Below are positions 42,190 through 54,693 of a DNA stretch of 64,000 nucleotides, piece by piece. The stretch's first letter is position 1. Every line of letters starts with the position of its first letter. The notes under the pieces are model-generated. The model did no database searches. It saw only the letters and a program-made list of their open reading frames with translations, and was not told the origin of the DNA. The stretch is from Kuschelorhynchus macadamiae (lineage: Eukaryota; Arthropoda; Insecta; Coleoptera; Curculionidae). The DNA lies in NCBI GenBank assembly GCA_030620095.1, contig JAUTXW010002391.1, positions 248,001 through 312,000 on the forward strand, given 5' to 3'. The position numbers and the translations under genes were made by a program.

Positions 42190-45021
42190 AAATACATCAT
42201 CCACCCTCATTTGCCATTTAAATGTGCAAAATATTGCTAACAAACTAAACTCACTGGAAATACTTACACAGGAATATAAGCCTGATATTTTTTGTGCTTC
42301 TGAAACATGGGTCCCATTAGATGGAATAGTAAATATGACAATTCCAAAATATAAATTAAGCTCCTATTATTGCAGAAATATAAATCAACATGGTGGATGT
42401 GCAATATATGTGAGGGAGGATACTAAATACAAAACCCTGAGAGGTGTCAAAGATTTTGCAGTAGAAACACATATCGAATGCTGCGCTATTGAGTATAACA
42501 CAACAACAGGAAAAATTGCAATTGTTCTAATCTACAGACCTCCATCGGGACACATGGACACATTTATAACACAAATGTCCTGTCTTCTCACTTATGTGGC
42601 TGGTATCTGTCCACATATCATATTGGGTGGAGACTTCAATATTGATAGCCTGCAGAAGACAAATAGGAACTACGGGTTGCTCTTTGATGTGTTGGAGTCT
42701 TTCAACCTAACAGACTTCAGCGACCAACCTACACGGATTTGTACCACAAGTAGAGGCACCTCTTCCACTTCAATAGATTATATGGCAACTAATATATGTG
42801 GTGAATTGATGAACTGCAAAATCATCGAGGTTCACATTTCAGATCACTGTCTGCAGCTAATGAAGATAAAATATACTCAACAGGAGACATCTATACTACC
42901 TCAATCTACAGAAAAAAGGATTACTGGCGAAAATAACTTAAGACAGCTAAAAAGTAGCCTTGAAAGGGAAAACTGGGATGAAGTATTGATGAGCAGTGAT
43001 GGCAACTTGTTTCAAAATTTTTTGCAGACCATTCTATGGTACTTCGATTTAGCCTGTCCAAAGAGAAGAATCAAACCCATTTTACCCATTTCTAACTGGA
43101 TAACTGACGAAATAAAGAAAAAGAAACAAGACCTGAAAGATTTATACGATTTGGCTAAGCGAACCAGAAACAATGATATCCTAGATCATTACAAGCAAAA
43201 AAAGAAAGACTACAGGAAATGTTTAAAGCAACAAAAGGCAAATTACAATCAAAACAAAATCGAAAATTCTGAAAACAAATCTAAACAAATTTGGGATATC
43301 GTCAACGCTGAACTTGGCAGGAAAAAACAAACAAAACCAATTGGCCTTGTTATCGACAAGCAAATCATAACCGACAGTAAGGAAGTGGCGAACAGTTTTG
43401 GGAGATATTTTGCTACAATCGCCAATGAAAAGCTCAAAGAACACTTCGGAAAAAATCTATCCACCACCCCAACAATGACTAAAATAATGCAATATTCAAT
43501 GTTCCTACAGCCAGTGACAGAAGAAGAGGTCGAAAGCATAATCTTGAAACTAAAGAACAAGAAATCAGTTGGAGTTGACGGTATTCCAACAAAGGTCATA
43601 AAATACATAAGGAATGAAATTAAGAAGCCATTAACCAAATTAATAAATACCGCATTCACAAATGGAGTGTTCCCTTCGGCACTAAAAATGGCCACTGTAA
43701 TACCTGTATATAAGAAGGGAAATGAAACAAATATAGACAACTATAGGCCTGTAGCATTGCTTACTGTCTTTTCTAAAATATTTGAGAGAGCTCTATACAA
43801 CAGACTTATGGAATTCTTGAATCACTTCAAATTAATTGACGATGATCAACATGGATTCCGACCTGAAAGATCTACGGAGACTGCAGCTCTGGAACTTACC
43901 GAGTTCATTCACAGAGAGCTTGAAGCTAACCGAATAGTGGTTGGGCTTTTTTTTGATCTATCCAAGGCATTCGACACACTTAATTTTCAGTTCATCGAAA
44001 GCAAACTATATAATATTGGCATAAGGGGACAAGCGCTCTCGCTTATAAAATCATTTTTGTGTGAGCGTAAGTTGCTAGTAAAAGCAAACAACTCCATCTC
44101 TGAGGAACACAACATAAATATAGGTACACCTCAAGGATCAGTGTTGGCTCCATTGATCTTTTTAATTTTTGTAAATGACTTGAATCTTCCGGGGGTGACT
44201 ATTAAATTTGCTGATGATACTTCAGCTGCAATTTCTGGAAAAAATGAGGATGACACATTACTGAAAATTAGAGAAGTCTGTGAAAACATGAAAGCCTGGT
44301 GTTCTACAAACCAGTTAATTTTAAATACACAAAAAACAGTAACTGTCCATTTTCACAGGAATAATTCCAGGGTTATCTTGGATGCGGCAGCTGGTGAGGT
44401 TAAATTCTTGGGTACATTCTTAGACTCAAGATTCTCCTGGGAACCACAAATAAATCAAGTCTGCCAGTCATTAAATGGGGCATACTATGCTCTTCTGAAA
44501 CTCAAACAAACAGTCCACCTGACGCACCTTAGGACTTCCTACTATGCTCTTGTCTACCCCCATCTTTCTTATAATATCTTGTTGTGGGGAAGAGCATTGA
44601 ACATTAATAGAGCATTTATTTCACAGAAGAGAGTAGTGAGGCTTATTTATGGACTCCATCCACAGGAATCATGCAGGCATACTTTTAGGGTACAAAAAAT
44701 ATTAACGTTGACATCAATATATATATACTAAAGTGTGCTGTGCATGTCTATGAGAACAAGACAAAATTTACACAAAACGGTGATTTTCATTCATATTCCA
44801 CAAGAACCAGAGAAGGATTGGCTGTGCCAAATCATCGTACGGCCCATTTTGAAAGATCTCCACACTATGCCTGTATCCAGATATACAACCGACTACCCCA
44901 CAAACTGATAGAAGCACCAACTGCCGGCAGATTTAAAACACTTTTAAAACAATTTTTATATGAATCTTGCTTCTACAACTTTAACGAGTTCCTCAATTTT
45001 CAAACAAGTCCACGACTGTGA
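42190..45021 (+). pseudogene. LINE ORF2: endonuclease and reverse transcriptase (frame break at an AT run)
   Basis: Apurinic-type endonuclease: CHLNVQNI (about 42212), SETWV, YRPPSGH, GGDFNID, SIDYM and SDHC are all present. Reverse transcriptase: YRPVALLTVFSKIFERAL, QHGFRPERSTE, FFDLSKAFDTL (about 43947-43980), TPQGSVLAPLIF, and catalytic FADDT at about 44207-44221. The main frame runs to a stop at 44731, and the C-terminal part (HVYENKTKF to YNRLPHKLI) continues in another frame from about 44720 to 45021; the break lies in the ATATATATA run at 44717-44729. No ATG is obvious in frame before the endonuclease. It could be active but for the late break and start. Confidence 0.75.
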
Positions 45022-45291
45022 AGTTCTGACGTTTTTTCATGTAGAATGCTCTAGTAATAAGTTTATGTAAATTTTAACTATTACTTGTAATATGTAATCT
45101 TTGTTATAGCTTGTATCTTTGCTTGTTTTGACCTGTCTATGTCATGTAATGTGATTTATAAAGATTAATAAAATGAATTGAATTGAATTGATCACCTTAT
45201 CGAACTGTTAGGATAATTTTTTTTTGTTTTCTTTTTTCCATATTCTGTTAGTACCGTTTATTGGATATCAGCAGTCTTTTTTTTATTCGTC

Positions 45292-47757
45292 ATGAATAGT
45301 ACACAAAAAACCTTATTAATAGGTCATATAAACTCAAGATCTTTTTTTCAGAAATTTATTCAAGTAAGAAACTATTTAGAAGGTAACGATTTTGACATCT
45401 TAGCTGAGGTCTGGTTTACTCACTTGATGACTAATATGAGTTTAAACATAAATGGATATAAGCTACTTAGATTTGATCGTAGGCAAGGCAGAGGAGGTAT
45501 TGTTTTATATGTGCGAACCACATTGCAGTGCGAATTATTTAACAGACATGAAACTAATTATTTTGAACAATTATGGATTGAGATTAAAACACAAAATATT
45601 AGAACCAACTTAGGGGTTATCTACAGGCCTCCAGGTTATACAAACTTTAATGAATTTCTTGAAGAATTTGAGCTAAGCGTCACTCAGAATCTTTTGGAAT
45701 CTGATAATCTTGTCTGCCTTGGAGACTTCAATATTAATGGCTTAGATTTGGATTCAGTATACACCCAAACATTTTTTTCACTTTTGCAGTCTTACAGTCT
45801 AAAACAAATTATAAATGAGCCTACTAGATATTGTCAGACAAATGTAACTCTAAAAGTATAAAAAAATAAAACTCCTGAAAACTGGCACAGTTACAAATGT
45901 CTTCGAAACCAAGTTACAATCTCAGTAGACTATGCAAAAAACAGTACCTTACTAACAACCTAACAGCCGAAAACTCAAAAACCAACCGGAAAGTCTTGCG
46001 AGACCTTAACATATATTCTAAACTTAAAAATTCAGTTCCTGTCACCTTAGATGACGTGGAAAAGATTAACCGTTACTTTATTGACGCGGCTACTTCAAAA
46101 AATCCAGATCCAGAGACTATAAATTTTTATCTGCAAAACAAGAAGGGAGATGCGGGTGACTTTAACTTATAGATGATATTGACTGTTGTCCATATATTCT
46201 ATCGTTTATTTTACATCAGATCAATACCTGTGTAGAAACCCGTACGTTTCCTGATCTATGGAAAAGCTAGTTTCGGCTCCCGATTCCTAAAGTTTCAAAC
46301 CCAAGTGAACTAAAAGACCTTCGGCCCATAAGCATCTTGCCAACTATGTGGAAGATCCTCGAAAGAGTTCTAGATACTCAAATACGTAAGTACATCGAAA
46401 CCTATAACCTGTGACCATCTACACAATTAGGATTTCGTAAGGATCACAGCTGTACTACTGCTCTCCTAAAAGTAACTGATAATATCTTGCAGGCTGCAGA
46501 TCGTGGTGAGATTGCTGTGCTTGTCCTGTTGGACTACTCCAAAGCATTTGACAATCTAAATCATCAGTTGCTTTTAGCTATTCTAAAATACCTTGGGTTT
46601 AGCAATGATGCTTGTCTTATGATAGAGAGTTATCTTGCAGGGCGAATGCAGTCTGTTAAACTAAATGGACGAGAAGCTTTGTACCTATCTTAAATACTAA
46701 CTTTTGCACTTTTACGCTGATGACTCACAAATCTATTTGTCTTTTAAGTCAGAACAAATTTTAGAGGGTAGCATTAACGAGGATCTTCGAATCTTGGTAG
46801 GTGCTTCCGAAAAACACTGTTTGGAATTAAAACCAAAAAAAATGCCAATTGCTATTGTTTGGACGTACAGCTTTAAGAAATCAGTATCTAGGCCACTTAT
46901 GTAGGTACAGAAAGATTGGAAAACTTCAATAATGCCAGGAACTTGGGTCTGGCAATGAACATAGATTTAAGATTTACAACACATATAAATAATTGTATTA
47001 AAAAAGCGTTTACGAATCATAAACTAATATATAATCAGCGTCATTTATTGAATGTAAACCTAAAAATACTCTTATGCGATAGCTTAATTCTTCGCAATTT
47101 ACATTTTGTGATGTAGTGTATGGCCCATGTCTTTTAGAATATGATGCGTATTCAGCGTATTCAGAACTACTGTGTTCGTCTAATTGGTAGCATAAGAAAG
47201 TATGATATGGGTGTGACTGCAAAAATGAAAGAAATTGGGTGGGTTTCCATGAAAGAAAGACGAACTCTTTATAGCTTAGTCTTATTTAATAAAATATTCT
47301 TTAAAAAACGCCCAAACTATCTGTATACCAAAAAATAAAATATAGGTACGATACGCATAACCTAGTTTTAAGGCATAAAGAACAAATATCGCCACCTTCG
47401 CATAGAACGGCCCAATATGAAAGATCATTTAGTTATCAGGTCTATAGTCTCTTCAATAAAGTTCCAAATAGTTTAAAAGGACGTAAGCTTGAAATTTACA
47501 AAGGAAATTTGTAAAGGCTTATCATTATTCCTATAAATGTAATATATATAATCTATTTTTATTCTTACATGATCTAAATATATTTCACATTCTTTTATGT
47601 ATACCTCATAAAAATATCAAGATTAAGATTAAGTTAAAAAGGTTGCCACAACTAGATTAGATTAGGACAAAATAGGTTAAGATAGGAAACTAAGTTTCAA
47701 CTTCGCCTTTTGTAATGTAATATTACAATAAAGTCATTATTATTATTATTATTATTA
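45292..47757 (+). mobile_element. Second defective LINE with TTA-repeat tail
   Basis: Endonuclease at 45292-45861 (IYRPPGY, CLGDFNINGL), truncated before the SDH motif. Linker at 45897-46172, then reverse transcriptase pieces: SILPTMWKILERVL-like near 46330, LGFRKDHSCTTALL near 46430, LLDYSKAFDNLNHQLL (46487-46693), HFYADDSQIYLSF (46704-46904), then C-terminal helices to about 47515. The block with PQGS is missing between 46693 and 46704. It ends in a TTA run (47736-47757). It starts 100 bases after the first LINE ends, in the same orientation. Confidence 0.7.
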
Positions 47758-47759
47758 AT

Positions 47760-48830
47760 TCAACAACCAAAATTGTCCACCCACATTTTCGGGAAAAAAT
47801 TGAAATGGGAGAGCAAAAAGTGTATTTTTAGAGACACGCGACAGCCCATTTTGCAGTAGTTTTCGAGTAGTTCTTGTACAAGTTGTTCGTAGTTTTCTTC
47901 TCTTTTGGTTCCTAAAAACTCCGAAACAATTATTTTAAAAGACCTCCACACAGTTAACTCATCATCATTTAATTTTTGATCAAACTTTGCATTCCTTAGT
48001 ATTTTTCTAATTTGTGGTCCGTCAACTATTTTTTTCTTAAGCCTAGCATCACTTAGTTTGGGAAAAATTTGTTTAAGGTATTTAAACACATCTCCTGCTT
48101 TATCTAATGTCTTTAACGAAATGTTTCATCAGTCCCAGTTTAATGTAACGTAGAGGTAACAGAACTTTTTAGAATCAACAATAGGTATATGCTTTACGTT
48201 ACCCTAGCCTGAAATAAATTGATCTCTCTGAAGCCATTCTTTTACTTGGTAATGGCTCTGTGTTGCTCTACTGTCCCAAAGACAAAGAAAACATCAATAA
48301 ATCCACCTTGAAGCCCTAGTAACAGTCCTATGACTTAGGTCAACACATATCTGCCACTTATACGTATCATCATAGCTTATTGCATTTAAAATAAATGACA
48401 TACTTTCGTATGTTTCGTTCATGTCAACTGCATACGCAAGAGGAATAGAGGGTATTTTGTTGTCATTATGGAGCAGAACTGATTTTAAACTTTTTTTAAA
48501 AGAATTTATAAAAAAGCGCCATTCGTCCGGGTTATGGGCAAAACCTAATTTTTCCATAACACTATTTGGATTAATACAAGCACACATTTTATTCTGGATA
48601 GTAAAAAACGAGGATAGCTCCTGGTTACGGTTCCTAAATATTGTAACTTTGGTTCCAGTGGCTATTAAATTCCATTTTTGTAATCTTGAACCTAATAGTT
48701 CAGCAAGCTCTTTAGACAAGTGGAGGTCCCGAACTAGATCATTTAGTTCAGCTTGTTCGATTAAATAGGGTGCTTTTTCTTCACTTTCGAGAAAATAAGA
48801 CCCGCATAACATAACACATTTCTAAAACTT
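47760..48830 (-). pseudogene. Decayed transposon ORF of an arthropod repeat family
   Basis: Two main frames (48294-48812, 47760-48089) joined by a broken middle. The N-terminal half has LQKWNLIATGTKVTIFR, EWRFFINSFKKSLKSVLL and HNDNKIPSIPLAYA. The middle has RYIKLGLMKHFVKDI near 48115-48150. The C-terminal half has IFPKLSDARLKKKI, VDGPQIRKIL, and RVSLKIHFLLSHFNFFPK. I recognise the pattern from highly repeated proteins in insect genomes that look transposon-derived, but cannot name the superfamily. A stretch of several hundred bases between the halves is missing. Confidence 0.5.
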
Positions 48831-49376
48831 CCTCCCAATTTACCGTGGGCGCTGGAACCCGATTTTAATTTTTTTTTTAATTCCAATAATCATTATTTTT
48901 AAAATAATGTAATTAAAATGTTTGTTTATTTTTCCTGAAAAAATCATAAATCAAAAGTGTTACCTGTTTAAGTTTTTACCATCATTTTCGCACTTAGCGA
49001 CCAAAAATTAACAAAAAAATTCTTTTTACAACACAGTCGCAAAATGGCTGTTAAGTAGTATTTAAAAGATAACTTTCTACTACGCAGATTATAAATAATA
49101 CGTATTGATAAAAATCCATGGCAAGTTATCTGTAATACAGGATTATCAGAACAAAATAAATGAAGTTATATCATTGGCTTTAAATACTAATACAGTTTTT
49201 ATGGCGAAAAGGGCCTTCCAGGCTTATCCGTCGGAGAATGATTGATCCATATCGAGGAAATATATGGGAAATGGATAAAGACCATTTACCAATTTATTTG
49301 TATCGATCTCTCTTCAATATTGTACTAACCTGAATGTATATGTCTTCGGTGTGGGTAGAGATGGACAATTTTTATC

Positions 49377-49424
49377 TATCGATAGGCGATAGCATATCAC
49401 CTATCGATACATCACATATCGATA
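49377..49424. promoter_or_regulatory. Three TATCGATA palindromes in 48 bp
   Basis: TATCGATA occurs at 49377, 49402 and 49417. This is the DRE core bound by DREF in flies and frequent in insect core promoters and boundary elements. The first two sit in a larger imperfect palindrome (TATCGATAGG...CCTATCGATA). No gene is apparent next to it. Confidence 0.45.
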
Positions 49425-49698
49425 ACTATGGTAGTCAGACAGGAGACATTTTAAAGTAGTTCTTTTGTTGCATAGTTTCTTCCCTCGCATAATAGACAAC
49501 TTAACATATTAATATAATATAAACATGCGCACTTTTTTTTGATAGTTTTTACTGCCAAGAATACGCGAGTTATATGTATTTTGAATTATTATTAGTGATT
49601 ACAACAATATATCTTAATACATCTAGATATAATATTGTTTGATGTCAATTTATTAATAACTAACTTTTGCAGGCAACTTCGTATGCGTAGATGATGAG

Positions 49699-49702
<4 letters not shown>

Positions 49703-49752
<50 letters not shown>
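49703..49752. repeat. TA microsatellite, 50 bp
   Basis: Uninterrupted alternating AT. Confidence 0.9.
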
Positions 49753-49757
<5 letters not shown>

Positions 49758-50434
49758 CATATTACAGTTGATTATTTTTTGTTTTTAATAAAACATTCCG
49801 ACGAACCTCCCTCCCGCATTCCGATGTGAGGACACCAAATTTAATTCTCGAACCAGGCCCCATAAACCATCGGTACGCCACTGTGGGTTCCTACTAGAGG
49901 GAATATAATGAAACACTTAGGACACATTTTACGGGGTTTTATTTAATATTGGATAGATCGTTTATACGGCGTATTATCTGTCTTTAATTAAGATTACAAT
50001 TTACCATTTTTACGATTTGAAAAATTTCAGTCGATATTGGCAGTTTTTTTCAGACCTTAACAGGGGATCCAGAAAAGCGCGCCACTTAAGTTCGCCTGGA
50101 CCAATTGTGTAATTTTCTCAGGATACACCTCAGATCCCACTGCAAAAACCGACACAAAACTTAAAAATGGTTAAATCTTAATGTTTCTTCAACAAAATGT
50201 ATGAATGGGCATTTTGTTAAACAACTTCTAAATGGTTCAAATATCGTAAAAATTTAAACACCAAAAAAAAATACAGAACAGAATAAGGAATTTGATATTT
50301 CTGTAGCATTGACCAGTTTCGTTGTAGAAAAATGTTTGGGAGGGAGTAAAGGGTCGCAAGCCAGCAAAAAAATACTGTCTCTTAATTTTTTTTGAAACGT
50401 AATTAGTCGCCTTATTGACATTAGTCATAATTTA

Positions 50435-53293
50435 CTGTACCGTAAAATGAGGTTACTTTGCTCCACTTTTAACGTAAGTTAAGTTTAACCCCAAATAAAA
50501 AATATGTTTTAAATAGATACAAATGTAAGATTTCTACAGATGGTAAAGGAAGGTTTATTAAGCATGGTTTTGTAATATTTTTCTAACAAAAAGTCCCTCA
50601 AGGTATTTTTTTTTAAGTTAAAAGTGGCGCAAAGCTTGTCAATGGCTGGGGCAACTTTGCGCCGCCCTGCAAAAATGGTTGTAATAAACGCTTGATTTAT
50701 TTGTGGAGCAATGTACCTCCTCTAATACGTAGACATTTCTCCACTTTACTTATTAAAGCACCAGGAAAAAGCTTTTTGCATATTTTAGTTCGAAAAAAAA
50801 AGGAAAATATTTTAAAAAATAAAATAAAACTTTATTCTGTTGATTAACAATAAAAAATTAACAGTGTTTATTCTTAAAAACTATTTAAAAATATCAAATG
50901 AGTTTAAATAAAAGTGTTTGTTCTTAAAAACTTTATGAAAATATCGAATGAGTTTAAATAATCAGCTAAGACCACCATTGTTGTAACTCTGGAACTTTAT
51001 AAAAACCTCTCTTAGAAATCTGTACAGGCGGCTTAATGGATCCTAGCACGTCGTCCCACGAGTAACTCATTTGGTCTAGTTTCTGGGGCCATTTCCATGC
51101 TTTTAAAGATTTCTGCATTGCTTTGATGACCACTTGTTGATCATTGAAATTTACAATTTGCCCAGGAAATATTTCCCCTTCGTAAGTAAATGCAACAAAT
51201 TGCCCAACTTCTCTTACAATATCCATAAACTGGAATTCTGTTTTTTCTAATTTGTTGTTGTCCACATAATCAATAAACTGCTGTTCTTTTTCGTGTTCAT
51301 TGACTATCTCATCAAAGTTAATACTATCATCTGAGAAATTGTCACTAAAAATATCTAAATCGGTTTTCTTTTTAGCTTTTAGAGATTTCGTGAGTTCATC
51401 GGACAAATTTATGTCTTCGCCACTATTCTCCGGTTCAATGCAAACACTTCTTCTTGCAGGAATGTTCAGTTTTTTTCTACGTGTCTGGACAGTTCTTGTT
51501 GAATCAGATCTTCTCGCCTCAAGGCTTTGTAAAAACGCAGAATGAATTTCACTTGGATCGGAAGTGTTTCTGGGAATACGGTTTAACAGTTCCTGAACAT
51601 TTGCTGGATATATCCCACACTTACGGAAACCAGATTTTAAGTTCTCTGCAATATTTGGTTCAAGAATTTCCAGCATCTTATTTAATAACGGTGGAAAGTG
51701 TTGTTTTTGTATATTAGTGCTGCGCATTCCTTCTGGAGTGTCTTTCCATTCAGTGAGGACTTGCCTCTATGCTATTTTTAAAGGCCTGAACATTGCCACA
51801 TCCAGCGGCTGTGTCAAATGCGTGCTGTTAGGTGGTAGACATATTAGGCTTACCTGGTTATCACCGCAAAGTTTAAGTGTGTCTACAGTTATATGGGAGG
51901 AAAGGTTATCACAAATCAAGACCTTTTTCCCTTCTAATTTTTTCAGATGTGGCATCATTTGGTTTTTGAGCCAGTCGTTGAAAATTGCAGCATCAAACCA
52001 ACCAGTGGGGCTGGCATTATACCTGCAACCCTTCGGCCCATTTTCCGTCCATGTCGACCACATATGTTGAGCACGATAAACTACATAGGGCGGAAGGAGC
52101 TCGCCATCGGCATTTCCAGAAAACATAACCGAAACAGAAGTTTTTGATGCATTTCTAATAGTTTCTGGGTATTTGCAGCCCTTTTTGACTAAAACTCTCT
52201 TTTTGCCGGGGTCGTCCACAAGGTTAGTTTCATCAAAATTCCAAATGTTTTTGGCTGGAACATCCTTTGTTTCTTCAATTAAATTTTCAATAAAACTCCT
52301 TAGGGTAGTTTCGTCTACTGCAGCCCTGTTTCTTTTTACATTCTCTGCAAACCTTTCAGAAAGTCCACGATGCCGTTTAAGAAATGATTTTATCCACTCT
52401 CGCCCGGGTAAATTATTGTGGAAAATTTTGACTTGCTTTCCGGCTTGGTTGAGATAGTTTTTCATGATGTGTCGTAATTCTCTAACGTTTACGGGAAAAC
52501 CAAATTCCCCCATGGAGATTATACACGTCTCAAAATGATTTTCTTCCTCGATATTAAATACTGGTTGTTTGCCGAATTTTTTTGAGTGTTTTCCTTTTAG
52601 TTTATTAAAAATTGTTCTTCTAGGAATTTTGTATTTATCTTCTGCTTTTCTGTGTGAAATGGTTCCAGATCTTATTTCAGCCAAACATGCTTGAAGTGAT
52701 TCTTCAGTGTAATCGGCGTATTTTCTCGCGCCAAGTTTTCTTTTGTGTTGTCTAGGCATTTCTGAAAAAAGAAAAAATAAATAAACAATATACTTTGCGC
52801 CACTAATTGGATAAATAGGCAACACAACTTCCTAAACATGTAAGGGATACGTTGCTCCAGTAATCAGGCGGGGCAAAGTATCCCCGAGTTGGTAATATTT
52901 TGACACTTTAAACGAATTTATTTATTTTTATGTTTAAAAATTGTTTTAAAAGCAAAATATTATATGCAACGGCAAAACAATATATCATAAACAAAATATA
53001 TAAATATTTACCTGTTTTATATCTAATGATAATCAAGATTTAACAAGATTTTTACAACTAAAATATGTTAACGTTTAACACCTAAATATTCACTGCCCAA
53101 CTAAAGCACCTTATAACGTCTAGAAGGCATAATTTCACGGTCTGTTTAATTATTGCATATGCAACCTTTAATACAGTAACGCGTTCGGTTCGTTTAAAAC
53201 CAGTGCGTCTCTATGGAGAACACTTTGATCTTTTTTCGCAAGTGGCGCAATGTATCCCCTTATGGCGCAAAATATCCCCACTTTACGGTATAC
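50435..53293 (-). mobile_element. pogo/Tigger-like DNA transposon with TIRs and TA target duplication
   Basis: The left end (50435 on) reads CTGTACCGTAAAATGAGGTT; the right end on minus (from 53293) reads GTATACCGTAAAGTGGGGAT. Both are flanked by TA (50433-50434 and 53294-53295), as expected for Tc1/mariner-pogo insertion. Subterminal copies of a GGGGCAA.TTTGCGCC-type motif lie near 50648-50668, 52864-52879 and 53225-53279. The transposase gene runs minus from 52759 to 50966. Confidence 0.85.
50966..52759 (-). pseudogene. pogo/Tigger (Jerky-like) transposase with one premature stop
   Basis: Start at the ATG at 52759 (MPRQHKRKLG). Psq-type helix-turn-helix at residues about 10-60 (GTISHRKAEDKYKIPRRTIF), then a CENP-B-type HTH region (GREWIKSFLKRHRGLSERFA). 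DDE_1 catalytic core follows: Asp in WNFDETNL, Asp in LICDNLSSH, and third Asp in TQPLDVAMFRPLK about 35 residues on. An in-frame TAG at 51767-51769, where a Trp codon is likely, interrupts the gene right after the core; the same frame continues open to the stop at 50966 with an acidic tail. A pyrimidine tract ending in CAG just before the ATG looks like a splice acceptor, so an upstream exon is possible. Confidence 0.8.
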
Positions 53294-53295
53294 TA

Positions 53296-53994
53296 AATTT
53301 GATTTAACTAACTCTTATATTAATCTCTTAATTAACATATTAACACTCTGTATCTTAAAAACGAAGCGTGTGTCGTTCATATATTTTTTTTTTTATTTAT
53401 ATGGAATAAATTGCTTCTCCCGAAGTTCTGAACATCAATTAATTTACCCCCTTCATATTTCTAACTACGATAAGGGAAAGTAAAGGCTTAGTCCAGGACT
53501 CATTTTTTTCTGTTATTTATCAAGTTTATAAAGAAAATGTCATTTTGTGTGAAAAATTTCTTTATGAATTATCCAAAACGTGATATTCGCGATAGCTAGA
53601 TGAGATTGTGAAACTTTTTAATTAAAAATATTTGAACTTAATTTAAGCTCATGCTAAAATTGCCAGAGACTTTATATACAGGGTGTCCCCGATAAATGTG
53701 ACAGCTGATATCTCTGTTATTATAGGAATTTTGTTTTCATGTAAAAGTTATAGACAATTTAAAGAACTATAATTGACATTTAATAATTTTTTACAAAGTG
53801 TATTCCTGACTTAAGGTCTTCATCAGTACAGTCAACTAGTTAAAAGACGAGTACAACTAGCGCCAAAATGAATACACAAAACAACACCAACAGTCACCAA
53901 CAGGAGCAAAATCGACATTTGTGGTTACCAAGAGAATATCCGAAATCTTCGCCAGACTTGATACTTTATTTATCTAAAGTCTAGACTATATTTA
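53296..53994. other. Non-coding stretch with a TACAGGGTGTCCCC motif
   Basis: TACAGGGTGTCCCCGATAAA at 53677-53696 matches the opening motif of the 30.6-31.1 kb repeat, so it is another member or a related element end. No gene seen. Confidence 0.45.
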
Positions 53995-53998
53995 TTTT

Positions 53999-54693
53999 CT
54001 AATAGCCAAGCTTTCAAAATAAATCATTTCTTTTTCAGGGCTCTATAATAACATATTTATCAGTATTATTTTTTACAATTAAAAAGTACTTACACTAATT
54101 AAAAAGCAAAGACAATTTTGAAAAAATTTTTAGAAAATATAAAATATAAAATTGTTTTTCTAGCAAATAATAATGACACAAATAGGTTAAATATGTCAAT
54201 GTATAATATAAAAGGGGGTATGTTCAAAAATATTTTAAAACTAGATAATATGTTATACAGTATATGGATCAAAATATTGCACGTAATTAGAAAAAGAAAT
54301 ATTTATGATTTTTAAGGAATTATTCGTCGTTTAAATTTAAAATATAAGAATAATCCGTTTTTTTGTTCATTGTTAACTTTTCTTTATGTATTTCGGTCAT
54401 TTCTATTATTCTTTTATATTATACATTTGACATATTTAACCTATTTCTGTCATTATTATATGCGAGAAAAACAATTGGTTTTAAATTGTTTATTTCTTGT
54501 CAAATGATGTAAACATTTTAGTAGTTAAAATTTTATATTTCATATTTTCTGAAAATTCCTTCAAAATTGTCTTTGCATTTTAATTAGTGAGGGTACTTTT
54601 TAATTGTAAAAAGAAGTCCTAAATGTTCTGATAATTATGTTATTATAGAGCCCTGAAGAAGAAATTAATTATTTCGAAAGCTTATGGTTATTA

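Larger units (their letters stand above)
40100..45190 (+). mobile_element. CR1-like non-LTR retrotransposon, nearly full length
   Basis: ORF1 (40208-41960) and ORF2 (about 42190-45021) are followed by a 3' UTR that ends in a GAATT repeat tail (about 45170-45190). The ORF1 layout (PHD-like zinc finger, coiled coil, esterase-like C-terminus) and ORF2 layout (endonuclease, reverse transcriptase, no RNase H) are those described for CR1-type elements. The 5' limit is uncertain. There are at least four frame breaks, two of them at an A7 run and an AT run. Confidence 0.8.
48831..50434. other. Non-coding stretch with DRE-like cluster, TA microsatellite and transposon end
   Basis: No gene seen. It holds three TATCGATA palindromes (49377-49384, 49402-49409, 49417-49424), a TA microsatellite (49703-49752), and TACGCCACTG at 49874-49883, a hAT-like right end. 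The minus frame at 50237-50428 is unsupported. Confidence 0.5.

Noticed and set aside
43223..43740. Two long minus-strand frames with hydrophobic products
   Set aside because: Antisense shadows of the LINE ORF2 reverse transcriptase.
42224..44731. Host endonuclease/reverse-transcriptase gene
   Set aside because: Zinc-finger ORF1 upstream, simple-repeat 3' tail and frame breaks show a LINE rather than a host gene.
54118..54315. 65-codon plus-strand frame
   Set aside because: Falls in an arm and loop of the foldback; low-complexity Lys/Asn-rich sequence.
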